Of a stretch of DNA of 64,000 bases, positions 37,533-50,300 are shown piece by piece. The DNA is taken from NCBI RefSeq assembly GCF_020382885.2, contig NC_058512.1, forward strand, positions 10,628,802-10,692,801, written 5' to 3'. Source of the DNA: Scatophagus argus (Eukaryota > Chordata > Actinopteri > Scatophagidae). The notes under the pieces are model-generated. The model saw nothing but the letters and a program-made list of their open reading frames with translations, did not search any database and had not been told where the DNA came from. Position 1 is the first letter of the stretch; each line of letters starts with the position of its first letter. A program made the translations under genes and the position numbers.

Positions 37533-40500
37533 GTAAGTGACTTATCCAGAGGTGCGCTCTACTTTCTCCTGCTCTTAAAATCGATGTTTTGTTTGATGTG
37601 TGCAAAGCCTTTGACATTTCGATCCCACATTAGGACTGTTTTGTTATTTTCGTTTTCCACCGCTGAAAATGATGGCTCTGAACAGCTACAGATTTCAGAA
37701 ATTATGTCATTTAGACCTGGAAGTATTCTGCTTCTAGCTCATCATCAATTTCTGCAACTGGTGCCGGTGGACTTTTATAAGAAAGCTGGTTGTAATGAAA
37801 ATATGGGCCCATAGCTCAGAGGCAGCTGCGAATGCAAACCAGGGTTTTCTAGAAAGAGTTGAGGCAGTCATTGCATGCTGTAAAGCAAAATGAAACTGTA
37901 GATATGCCACTGCAATGGTGGTGACTGGCTGATGTCACCACCCAAGGATGATAATAGGAATTCATCGTGCAACATCACTTTTGCTCTCAGAGTGACTCCT
38001 GGGCCACAGCAGAGCAGTTCAGTCAAGTTCAGCTCAGGTGTTGCATATTATCTACCTCAGCCTGAAATGCAGCACTGCTATCATAAAGTTTAAGTGTGCA
38101 GCAGCCTGTCGTCTTGGAGGTTACTTTATAACCTGCTGATATGCAACTTGCAGCAACATGATATTCTGACATTATTCATGACTGCAACGGTCTGACGGTT
38201 CACTAAGATTGCATTAACTCTTGGTGGACCCTAATACTGCAGGGGCAATGAAACAGGCCTATAATGTATGTGCTGCATATTACAGCAGCTTGTGAGCTGT
38301 ATGGTTGCCCTGCCGCCCATGCAGAAACTACCCCCACACTCTGTGATGACAGGCATAATGAATAAATAATCACACAGACCCACATAACCCCACTGTACAC
38401 TCAAAAACAAGTGAGCAGACATGTTGGAACAACAGTAACAGAATGTGGAATGAAATATTTTCGCTTATCACGGGGAAACTAGCTGATGCAGCTTCATTAC
38501 AGTGTAGTGTTGCCATACAGAAACAAAAATAATTCAAAAGGATGTGTGTGATCGCGCCAGTTTGTGTTTGTGTGATTTTTTCATGGTAGCTTTGTGTGCC
38601 CGTCGAGTCTTTCAAAAGATTAACAAGCATCATAAGTTCTCAGTGTTAAAGATTAACTTTCTCTTCATCATTTATGCGCTTGCTGTGATTACAAGCCTTG
38701 TTTCCTCTTTACAGCCCACAGGTGCTGCTGCTCTAACAAATAAAATAGTAAAATTTAGAGTTTTTATCCATATGAATGCAGTCTGCTTTGATTTGTTTCA
38801 CTTCTGTATATTTTTATGACAGAGTGAAGTGTGACACTGAGGCTCAATTTATATTCTTCTTAAGTTGCCTGACTTTAAAGTGATAATACAGTGTCCCGGT
38901 TGTGTTAGCAATATAGTGGGTGAGAAGTTTCAGTGCTATGTGCTATACCCACTGCACTGTTCCCACAATGTTGAGTTAAAGGTCCTGAAATTGATGTTTA
39001 AATTGTGGTTGTAGTTCGTGCTGTAGAGGGAACTGTGTGGGACAGGCAAAACATATTTGGGGTGGAATTTTAAAGGGCATTTGCGCATTTATGAAAGTGA
39101 AGAACAGTGAGTCATGAGAAATATTTCAACTTTTTAAAAAATAACACCAAAACAGCCTCAAAGGTGTTACATTAGTAGTTCCATACATTACACACTGAGA
39201 CTGTAATCATTGAAGTTCTCCCCTTATCCCGTCATACATACGTTACATAGACTTACATTCTTTTCCTGGAGGCTTAACCACCAGCTAACCATAACAATAA
39301 ACATTACTTATCCTTATCTTAACCTCAGCCTAACTTCAAAGCAAGTCTTAACCCTAATATTTAATGATTTATGTTGTGGGGACTTATTATTATTTTGTTC
39401 CCATAGGTAAGGCAGGTCCTCACAATGTGATTGCGTAAACAGATTTTTGTCCCCTACAGGGACATGCATACTACAGGAATACACACACACACACACTCTG
39501 TATGATTGTTGTAATCCTGGGGTATGGTGACAGTGAGAACGAGCCGGCAGGCCTTGTATTAGCTGCTCAGATTCCTCTTCTTCGTGGAGCTGTGACTGTA
39601 TGTGTAGCCATGTATCCATTTATTTATTTCTCTGTGTGTGTGTAGCAAAAAGGTTTTTAGGTGATATGAGCACGAGTGTTTGTCCATCAGATGACACAGG
39701 GTTTGCTCAGCCATCCTCAGACAGCTCATCCCTCATTGCTGCCACCGGTTGTTGTGGATCTATTAACCTATCAAACTTGTCTAACTTTTAGACGATTTTT
39801 TTTAGATTTTCTTGCCTTTCTTTGGCAGTTCATATTTGAGATTGGCAGGAAACGTGGAGGGAGAGGGAATACATGACATGCAGCGCAGATCTTCATGTCG
39901 GAATTGTCTCAGGGATGTTACAGGCCTCAAACTTACAGCTGTCAGATGTACGTCAGTTTGACAAACACATGATGACAGCTTAGCGAGTCTCTAATTTGGC
40001 ATTAACTGAAGACTACTTGGCTTAAAATCCAAATGCTCTGCTTTCACCACAAGACAGAGCCATTAGTCACTTTCTTTATACTCAGATTGATGTGGCACTG
40101 CTGTCCCTTACGTCTCTCTCTCTCTCTACAGATACTGGGGTACAATAGAAGTAACTGTGCCAACTCAGTCCACTGGGCCTACAGAAATACTCAAGCAAAG
40201 TGACAGTTAAATGTCATGGCACAGCTCGATCAGAAACTACCTGCCTGCAACAGAAAAAGCAACGTGCACACACACCATAAGTGTGAGGACCCCCCCAAAA
40301 ACAATCACATCCATCCATCATTACTGCATGACTACCCGGAGCTCCTAAGCCAGCCGTAGCCTAATCCAACAAGACAGCATGTACCATGTGGGTAAGCCTC
40401 CTATTGGCTGAATGCTGTATTCTGATTCCCTCTACTCTCCCTTTTAGGTCCCTGTCTCTATGGGAAACAAGTTAACAAGCTACATGCTAATGACTGAAAA

Positions 40501-41799
40501 CTGTGGTAAAAACTTGCACAGTTGAACTGGGCACAATAGGCCAGGATGTTCTTCTTAAGGTGACATTTTACCCCCAGAATTAAAAATACATATTTTTCCT
40601 CTTCGTGCTATTTATCCATTGTTTTGTAATGAGTTGCAGAGTTCCTAAAAGAAATTGCTCATGTTTTATGGATTATCATGAGTAACCAGTTCATGATTTC
40701 TGGAAATGATTTTGGGATGGTCCCTTTGAACTAATATTAAGTGTCATCACGTGCTTAAAACAAGTTCAAACAAATACCCTTGAAAACCGAGACCAAATGT
40801 CCTCGTATTGTAAAAGTGCTCTTACCTCAGTTTTCTGAGAAATGCTCTCAAAACAATCTCTCTTTCTCTTTCTGTCTCTCTCTCTGAGACATGCCAAAGG
40901 AAACTCCAGATGCCTTCCCCCTACATAGAGGGGGGCCAAGTGAGGACTCACTGTCCCGAGCCAGATGATAGCTCGCCAACTGTTGGCTGTAAAGACGCAA
41001 TGTACTTCTCATCCTCCGCTCAGCAGAGTGGGTGGCTCAACAGGCCACTACAGCTAATCACTGCTTATGGGTCTGAGAAGCCTTCCTTCAACAATTTTAG
41101 GAATAGTTTGATCTTAAGAGTGGAAACACCATGTGCTGCATCTTTCTGATGCTTGGGTGTGTTAAAATGACACACGCTGTATTTTTTTCACTACAAGGCA
41201 ATCCATGGGTAAACTGTGAGCATGAAGGAGTTTGAAAGAATAGAAACAGAGCTAATAGGTTGATTTCCTCATTTTAAAATCAGCGAGGGATAGGAGCCTG
41301 ATGAGGAAGTTGAGGTCTCCTGTAATAATCCAACACGCCCACTTCTCCCTGTCACAAGACTTATTCATGACTGTGGGGGCTTTTCCAGTGTGTGTGTGTG
41401 TGTGTGTGCATGGGGCATACTTGCATACATATGTACAGGAGTAGTCATCATTCAGGCAAGTCCTATGAGGTACTTTTACATATTATTAATCTACAGCGTG
41501 ATCATGCACAGGCTTGTATTCTGTCTGCAGGAATAATTTCTGCACCAAGAGTCAGACTAGAGCCCAGGCTGAGGCCAGACTTCATGTGTGCTGCCTGGGA
41601 CTCTGTAAAAACAGGATGTCACAGTTGTTCGGAGTAGGAACAGGTGGCTGTCAACGTGACTACAGACAGTGTGCTAACAGTTGCCCCAAGAGTTTGCACC
41701 ACTCCCTAATCCGTGGATACACAAAGAGAGTTTTATCTCGGCTCACAGGCCACAACTGCCCGCACTCGACGTCTCCAAACTTTCCCATTTCACATGAAC
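37533..41799. other. Non-coding DNA upstream of rc3h2
   Basis: No exon with recognisable homology is seen. The stretch around 39200-39500 is repeat-like. (GT)n occurs at 41389-41408. Open frames here match no family that I know. Confidence 0.5.
39200..39510. repeat. Degenerate dispersed repeat with CCTAAC-like units and CA tail
   Basis: The order of CTTACATTCTTTTCCTGGAG, CAGCCTAACTTC, AGTCTTAACCCTAAT, GTTGTGGGGACTTA, GGTCCTCACAATGTG and a terminal (CA)n resembles a repeat I recall next to CA microsatellites in fish. It is diverged, and the ends and family are uncertain. Confidence 0.4.
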
Positions 41800-41975
41800 G
41801 TTGCCTCACTGTCCTCCTGAGACGGCGGTGCAACAGCTCGTGGGCTACAATAGTCGTAATCGTTGTTATATTTGGGATCCTCGCGGAAGGAAATATGACG
41901 CGCGAGAACAGAGCGGTGCTGTCCACGCGGCCGAAGAGGCAACGCGGCCACCGCGCGCTGCGGTCAGTTTGGAAG
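41800..41975 (+). promoter_or_regulatory. CpG-rich candidate promoter and 5' exon (rc3h2, proximal)
   Basis: A compact patch with many CG (GAGACGGCGG, GACGCGCGAG, CACGCGGCCG, CCACCGCGCGCTGCGG) ends at GGAAG followed by GTGCGTAT, a usable donor at 41975/41976. It is the CpG-rich patch nearest the rc3h2 coding start, about 2.2 kb before the acceptor at 44221. A 157-codon open frame crosses it, but its residues match nothing I know and CG-rich DNA has few stops, so I do not call it coding. Confidence 0.45.
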
Positions 41976-43817
41976 GTGCGTATATAGCTGGCATAACTGG
42001 CACGTCGTTTGTATGATATGAAATGTGAAAAGCCTTAAAATGCGGTGTGGTGAGGCTCTGGGTGTACTTGTCTCTCATGTGGTGTCTTGTGGAGCGAGTT
42101 GCGTTATGCGCACAGTTTCTCTTTCTCTTTCCAAGGGACCTTCTGGGATCTTTGTCTGCCAGCATGTTCAAATCATCAAGAAATGTGGCTTGTTTTTCTG
42201 AAAAGCTCGTTTTTCAAGCTCTATTCCTAGAAAGCTTGTCTTTATCGCTGCTAGTTATTTTTCCAGACATGTAGTGTTGTTGTTGTTGTTGTTTTTAAAA
42301 ATATTATACAGACACACTGTTGTGATTACAGATAAATAATATACTTTCTTTGTAGGTTTCATATTCATTTAGTTGATACACGCTGCACAGGTTCTCAGAA
42401 TCACTCACACTGGTTGCAGGAGATTTTCCAAACTGGTGTGGTCAGTTAAAAGGCTCTTCCTCCTTTCTCATCTGCTCTATTGTTGTTTTTTCATTTTATG
42501 GGTGTGTGTGTTTTGTGTTTTACTGTATCTGCATTTATTTCTTTCTTTCAGTTTTTATGGCACTTGCTCTGTATGGGTATCAGCTGTTACTTTGGTGAGA
42601 AGTTTGAACAGATTTAACAGACACTCAAGCAACAGGTGGCTGGCTGTCTTCATGCTGTGTCCAAAACACTTCGCATAATGCAGTCACAAGGAGGTGTTTT
42701 TTAAAAAAAAAAATGTTTACATGTGTTTTAAGTGCTTTTGCTTTTGGTTGATGTGATGATTCATTAGACGGCACTCAGGATGTTGCAAAAATTGCACCGT
42801 ATTGTCATGTAGGAAGATAAACATTTCCTGGAATGTTTTTCAAAAAATGTACAACTTGGAAAATTTGAGAAAAAGTAGGTAGAATTGAGAAAGGGCACGA
42901 TCAAAGTAGAGAATGACTCAACACAGAACTGCTGTGATATGTTATGCAGTTGTTATTTTCATTCTTCTTCACCAATAAATCTGCAGACCTAAGCAGGCTC
43001 TAGTTGTCATTGAGGAAGGGGAGCTGTTTTAGATCTCATGATGTTAACTTCTACCAAGTAGCTATCTGTCAGTCACTTGCTTCATCTTTATGGTGTCTAT
43101 TTTAATTTAACACCTCAGTTTAACAAACAGCAGTGAATTTCTGAGGCTTTAAGACACAGTACTGAAACCTAACAGTGCTTTTATGCCAACCAAAATATGC
43201 ATATACCACAATGTTCAGCCTTTTTGCTGGGCTATGGTCAGCAGAGGAATGAATTTCTGATTGTGGATATGTCTCTTTATTATCTATCTATCTCTCTATC
43301 TATTATCTTCTACTATACTGGCTGTTCTAAATGTGTTGAGAGTTTGGCAACTCAAGAGTGAGAAAGCACTTTTGTTGCCCACATTATATTAATAATAAAA
43401 AGAATAACTTTATTCCTTTCGTGGCAAGACAGGCTGAAGATTGTCTGCGTTCTTAGCTACATGCTTATTTCACTCGTTAGAGCTTAAATTGTAATGTTTT
43501 AGTTGCTGGGCACCTCATCAAAAAACAAGGCATATCAAGGTATTGTCTCTTACCTCTTACAAAGTTTTTACAACGTACTATCTGCAAATATTTGTGTCAG
43601 TTAGATTTTCTGATGTAGATCGCAAAATCTAATTTATAACACACCATAGAGAAAGTATTGTTGATTTTTAAAGCTGTGGTGGCAGGTGACATATCTTTCA
43701 AGCAGTTGAATGCATATATGGATGTTTGCTTATGTTCATATGCGTATTGGAGTATTAAGCTTTGCTGCAATAGCAGAGGTTATATTATTGTAATTACAGA
43801 CACATTACGATTATTCT

Positions 43818-44135
43818 GGCAGCGTGGTGGCGCAGTGGTTTGTACTGTTGCCTCACAGCAACAGGGTTTGGTCTGGGCTCTCCTTTGTGGAGTCTGCATG
43901 TACTCAGGTACTCCGGCTTTCTCCCACAATCCCCAAAACATGCCCATTAGGTTAACTGGCTACTCTACATCTCTCCTCAGTGTGAGTGTGGGTGCGTGTC
44001 TGTCTTTGCGTGTCAGCCCTACAATTCACTCGCGACCAGGGGTGAACCACGCCACTCGCCCATAGTCAGCAGGGATAGGCTCCAGCCCCCCTCGCGCAAA
44101 CCTGACATATAAGCGGTGTAGAAAATGGATGGATT
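43818..44135 (+). mobile_element. tRNA-like SINE, 5' of rc3h2 coding exon
   Basis: The start GTGGTGGCGCAGTGGTT has an A-box-like tRNA promoter element (TGGCGCAGTGG) followed by CTGTTGCCTCACAGCA. Later landmarks are TACTCCGGCTTTCTCCCACA, AAACATGCCCATTAGGTTAA, GATAGGCTCCAGCCCCCC and TAAGCGG, ending AATGGATGGA. I recognise this order from an abundant dispersed repeat of teleost genomes. This copy is moderately diverged and its B box is degenerate. It ends about 85 bases before the rc3h2 acceptor. Confidence 0.8.
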
Positions 44136-44221
44136 ATGATTGTTCTTAATCTGTAGAGTTACTGCACCATCACCACTACCACCTAAAATATAACTACATA
44201 ACTTTATGTCCTGTCTCTCAG

Positions 44222-44321
44222 AGCCATTGTCAAGACTGGCGAGCAGAAGCTGTTGTTGGTGTTTGTTGAGATGCATTTCTCCTGAGCCCAGCGACGCCTC
44301 CCTCATTGGTGTGGTGGCAGG
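44222..44321 (+). other. rc3h2 5' UTR within the first coding exon
   Basis: CCTGTCTCTCAG before 44222 is a good splice acceptor, leaving 100 bases of 5' UTR before the ATG. Transcription therefore starts further upstream. Confidence 0.6.
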
Positions 44322-47300
44322 ATGCCAGTGCAGGCGGCCCAGTGGACAGAGTTCCTGTCCTGTCCCATCTGCTACAATGAGTTTGACAGTAGCGGACACC
44401 AGCCCATCAGCCTGGGCTGTTCCCACACAGTGTGTAAGACCTGCCTACACAAACTGCACCGCAAGGCCTGCCCCTTTGATCAGACGCCCATCAGCACCGA
44501 TATCGACCTGCTGCCGGTCAATTGCGCCCTGCTGCAGCTGGTTGGAGCTCAGGTGAGTTAGGAGGAAACAAGGCATATTTATGTCACTCTGTCACTCCTT
44601 TTTCTGTCTGTCGGTCTCTTGTGTGTTTCTACGTGCTCATGTTATGTGTCTCTTAGGTCCCAGATGTGCAGCCGGTGAGCCTTAGCAGTGCAGCAGAGGT
44701 TGAGAGCTACGAGGTCTGCAGAGTGTGTGTGGAAGAGCTGGCTCTCTACCTTAAACCGATCAGCGGAGCAAAAGGTTTGTGCTAAGAATGTGCACGAGTG
44801 TGTGCTTTTGATGGTAACTTTTAGAGTTTTAGTTTCATGTGTGGACATTAGTGAAAGAGGATGAAGCTCTTTGTACTAAATGCGTGTGGGCCGCAGTTGA
44901 GCTGCCTGTGTAGCTTGGCATTCATGCTTCTCACACTTCTAATGACGTCTGAAAGCTGCTGTACTTTTATGGTACTGAGAGAAGATTCAGCTCTCTGTGT
45001 AACCAGACTAGAAAGACGAACCTTCCTGAAAATGACCAGCTGTTTCTAGTTATTTTTTCAGCCAATTCCGGGTGATGGTGTTGTGGTTGTGTTCATCATT
45101 TTTGGCAAATTAGACTGTTTCAACAATTCCCATACTGCGTCATGCCTGTTTCCCAGCAAGGCACCAACCCTTAGATACAAGATGACACTGTAAAGCTAAT
45201 CCTTCCATGAAGAAATCTTTAAATCCACTTGTGTTAAGGATCAGACAGTAAAGTTTCTTTGTCTCATTGCTTTTTATTAAAAAGAGCAACTGACAATAAA
45301 TGTAATGTTCTTGTTATGATGAAGTTCCACAGACTGTTTTACCACTGAACTGTGACATCTGCAGGTGTGGCGACTCTGAGTCCGAGCGTGCTCAGTCGGC
45401 CGATGCAGAGGAAACTGGTCACCTTGGTGAACTGCCAGCTGGTTGAGGAGGAGGGCCGTGTGCGGGCGGTGCGGGCAGGCCGGTCGCTGGGGGAGCGAAC
45501 GGTAACGGAGCTCATCTTGCAGCACCAGAACCCCCAGCAGCTCTCTGCCAACCTGTGGGCAGCAGTGAGGGCACGGGGCTGCCAGTTCCTGGGACCCGGT
45601 GGGTGTGCATGACACACAGCACATACATAATGGCGACATGAATGTCATGCTTCAAGATGGCCAACGTGTAAATCTGTGAGGCCAGGCGATACATGTGATT
45701 TGTATGACTTCTGAACGTAACAGATGGATTGTTTAGGCAGATTCCTAGAGATCATCACCATCTACAGATTCATACACACTTTTGTAACCTGTACCATGTG
45801 ACACATGTTTGAAAAGACTGAAAAGTTTCATTTAAACACAAACAGTAGAACTAACACTAGCACTTAAACATCCAGATACAATGCTAGCTTTTCCTGAGGG
45901 ACTGATTAGTCAATATACAGTGCCATCGCTGAGAGCTGTTACTTTGGCAGTTGGACATGAGAAGTCAAAGGAATTGGTAGATTTTCAGCTGACTGGACTC
46001 ACTGTGCCCAGAAGTTGCCTTTTGAATAGTTTAAATTGCCTCGTAAGCTTGTCTTCTAAAACTGACTGCTGGTGCTGGCACCCGGTGTCCTGTGATGATT
46101 ACTCATAGGGCAGATTCTGACTGAGAAACTGTTTCTCATCATGATCAAAGAATGAGTTCTTTAATATGTCTGAGGACACCTGGTTGTGAGAACCTCCAGG
46201 TATTAGAACGTTTGCTTGTTCAGAACCTGAAATTAAAATATGTATTATTATCAGTGTTTTCCTGCATATACATGCACCTGTGTCTGATTATTTGATGAAT
46301 ATTTCTCTCTGATTCTCTCCATTATTCTTTTTTCTTGCTCTCTTCCCTTGCTTCTTGCTGTCCTTTGACGCATTTCTACATCCCCCTATAACGCTTTCTC
46401 ATCAGCTATGCAAGAAGATGCACTGAAGCTGGTTTTACTGGCTCTGGAGGACGGCTCAGCTTTGTCCAGGAAGGTGTTGGTTTTGTTTGTAGTCCAAAAG
46501 CTCGAGGCTCGCTTCCCTCAGGCCTCCAAAACCAGCATAGGCCACGTGGTGCAGCTTCTCTACAGGGCCTCGTGCTTCAAGGTACACCCAGCACGGATGA
46601 GAATACTCACATAGATACTCATTAGACCCATAAATAGGTGCTCATTTAAGAACATGTGAGCAGGGTGCACTATTAGGTGCTTTATTAAAGACAGGTGTTT
46701 TCCAAAACTATTATTTTTGTCAGTTAAAGTACGATATTTTCCACCTGATAAAGTGTATCATATTAAACAAAAACAATGATTTTCTTAAAATTACTCAAGG
46801 GAGATTGGAAAACCCCTTTTCAACTGTTGATTGTTCTTAACTTCACCTCGTCTGACATTTAAGCTTCGTCATGACCTGAAAGGATTTCCCATTCTACCGG
46901 TATCTTATTTTGTGTATAAGTCACGTCTGTAATAGAGATATGTGCTTCTGTGGATATATTTTCTGCATGTGTGTGTATTTTAGTGCCTGTTATCTGATGA
47001 CAGACATCGCTGGTAGGGCAGAAATGCCAGCTATCTGCTCATGATGTAACAGCAGTCTATATTTGCCCTTGTTGCCCTGCCTTGCAGGACCGAGACAGAC
47101 AGCGCCAAGACGCAGAGAAAGATAGATGAAAGTGCAGAAACAGGCAGAAAAAATGACAGAGTATGGACAGCAACCAGAGCTTGACTAATGATGAAATCTG
47201 ATTCTGTTATGTTGTAGTTCTGATCATTGTGTTCAGCAGATTTGTCAGTGAGAGCTGGTGGTGTGTGTTGGTGTCTTGTGATGATTACTCATAGGGCAGA

Positions 47301-50300
47301 TTCTGAGAAGGGGAGAATCCCCTTGTCTGATCTCAGTTTGAGTTCATTAGTCTGAAGACATCACACGTGTCCCCACTCACTGGTCTGTAAATTTTGTTAC
47401 ATTTAACAGGAATATCGCAAAAAATGTCTCCAAGTACTTGAGACCTCCCATACCCAAATGTGATTTTATTTCAAAGAAATATGTCACCCCAAAAGGAATA
47501 TTTTATTATCTCATAAGTTACTTACTGAAGTGTCCCTGGAAACAAGGAAACTTAGAAACATGAAATTGCTCCAAACAAAAAGCATAATTAGACAGTTGCA
47601 TGTGCTATGGATGCTATACTTAGATTTTGAGCCCATAAAAAACAAACATACATAGATTGAACCTGGAGAATAATTTGCATAAAATTAAAACAGAAATAAA
47701 ACTTGTGTCACATACAATTCAGTTTGGGTTGAAGTGAAAGGCTGAGTCATTATTCTTCCTTAGTTGGTTCTAAATAATGATAATCTGTTCATACCCTCTT
47801 TATCATCCTAGTCTTTTTCTCACCCATTTATCATTTGCACTCTTTCTTATTAATTGTATCTCTGTCTATCATCTGTCCTCCCCTTCAGGTGACTAAGCGT
47901 GACGAGGACTCCTCACTGATGCAGCTGAAAGAAGAGTTTCGCACGTACGAGGCTCTGAGGAGAGAACATGACGCTCAGATCGTCCACATCGCCATGGAGG
48001 CTGGCCTGCGAATTTCACCTGAACAGTGGTCTTCTCTGCTGTACGGAGACCTGGTCCACAAGTCACATATGCAGTCCATTATTGACAAGGTGCCAGTGTG
48101 ATACATATACTCAACGTTCAGTCGTTAACATACCTTTGAAATTATATATGTTTACATTGGAGGCCTCTAAAGAGCAGAAACACTTGACGAACACATATCT
48201 ATTCTTTATTTTTTCTAAAGACACTGCTCTTTTATCTTTGGCTCCAGTTGCAGTCTCCAGAGTCATTTGCAAAGAGTGTTCAGGAGTTGACAATCGTTCT
48301 GCAGAGGACAGGAGATCCTGCCAACCTCACAAGCCTTAGACCACACCTAGAGCTACTAGCCAACATAGACCACAACCCAGGTACTTTAATACGGTTTGTT
48401 CAACAGGATTCATCTGAATGAATCCCAATTGATCTGGATGAAAAACACTCGGACACTGGACATCTGTGGGACTCACTTAACAAAATTCAGTCAAGAAGCA
48501 CAAAGGAGTAGATTAAAACTACTGATTTATCTTGTGTGTGAAGCATGTATAAATCAAATCACAAAAACCAGCTAGGGATTCTTTATTCATTCTTTGTTAA
48601 ATGCAGTAATTAAATGGTCATGAAACACATTTGGTCCATTTTCATGTAAACTCTCTTGTAAATTTATTAGACTACCGGATACTTTTAAAACTAATTAGAT
48701 TGCCTTCTGTCTCAGCTGTATTTTGGTAAGCTTTGCACTAACATGTTAAACGCTCATTGACTGATGTTAAAAGGAGTTTCACCCTGACTTCATTGTGTCA
48801 AGGTTGCCTAACCTCAACAATCTCTGATAACACACTAAATTCTTTCTAGGCTTGCCAATACCTGACCCTGTTTGAGATGAAAAGTATGAAGTTCACAATG
48901 ATACGAATCTCTACTAAGTTGTTGTTGATCTGTGTCCAGATGCCCCAGCACCATCATGGGAGGAGTTGGAAAGCGTAATGCTGGCTGTGAAGTTGGTGGT
49001 TCACGGTCTAGTGGAATTCATCCAGAACTTCAGCAAGAAGAGCCACGACACGCCACAGGTATGCTGATGTAATAGGAAGAGAATGTAACAGTTAAAATTC
49101 AGAATAGACCACAGAACAATGCAAGAGATTAGATTAGGCTAATTTCATAGTTTGGGCATGTGAGACGTAATACGGGCCCAGTGGGAAAGTATAGAATAAG
49201 AACATTCCTGAGAGGAGAAGTTGTGCTGCTGCTCCATATAGAATGCGATTGACATGAAAGACGTTCAGTCTTCAGTATCCACACTTGATAATTTAAAGGA
49301 CATAGTCTCTGGCCACTAACAGCAGCATGAGTGAGTAGGGGCTGACACTGTCCTGTGTGTTAGTATCAGCTCTTGTCAAACTATATACAGGAAGGGAAGT
49401 TTGAAAGAAACACTAAAAACAAGCTAGGATCCACACACAGATTCTCGATTACAGTCAGTCTGTTTCTGTTTTTTAATGTCTCACCCATGACTGTTTTCAC
49501 CTCTTCCTATCCACCTCTTTACCCTTTGGATTAGACATTGTTTGGATGAAAAGGACTTTGCTCTGTATTAGAAAATAAGATGTGTTTGGGGGCATGTTTT
49601 GAGCTCTGTAAAACAGGAAATACTTAAGTGTGTGTTCACTTTGGAGCCAAACATTTATGAAATGGAGACTAAGTCTCTTATCATATTTTTTAGTTTTATA
49701 GTGTTAAACAGCTCTCCTTACTAGTCTGTCCATACTTTTTTTTATGGGCTTTGACTTGTGACATGTGTTTTACAGCTATAGTCATTAAATTTTGAGTCTT
49801 TTCCCTTTCAACATCTACTGTAATGAGTTCTAACAGTCTGCAAATAAAAAACCGAATCACCCTGATATAGTTAATTTGTCACTGTTTAGAGTAAACATTA
49901 ACTAACATCTTGACATGAACTTTACACTTTGAACTCATCACTAACACTCATATGTTTATTATATATGTTTGTGTTTGAACAGTCTACCAAATTTTGGCAA
50001 TATGACTAAAAATCATATCAGACAGATGTGCTGGGAAAAGCACTGAAACGTGCTTATGAGGAACAAAAGCAGTGAGATATTTATTATGCAAGATTTATCC
50101 AAGCTCAACATTCATTACTTTAATTTTGCAATTCATTTGTATTGTATCTGTGTATTTGACAGCCTCAGACCAACAGCAAATACAAGACCAGCATGTGCCG
50201 AGACCTTCGTCAGCAGGGAGGCTGTCCCAGAGGAACCAACTGTACATTTGCACACACGCAGGACGAGCTGGAGAAGTGAGAGAGCACACACACATTGTGA

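Noticed and set aside
41514..41987. 157-codon plus-strand open frame
   Set aside because: CG-rich DNA has few stops; the sequence resembles nothing known, and the region looks like a promoter and 5' exon.
44019..44426. 135-codon minus-strand open frame
   Set aside because: It is antisense to the SINE and the rc3h2 RING exon.
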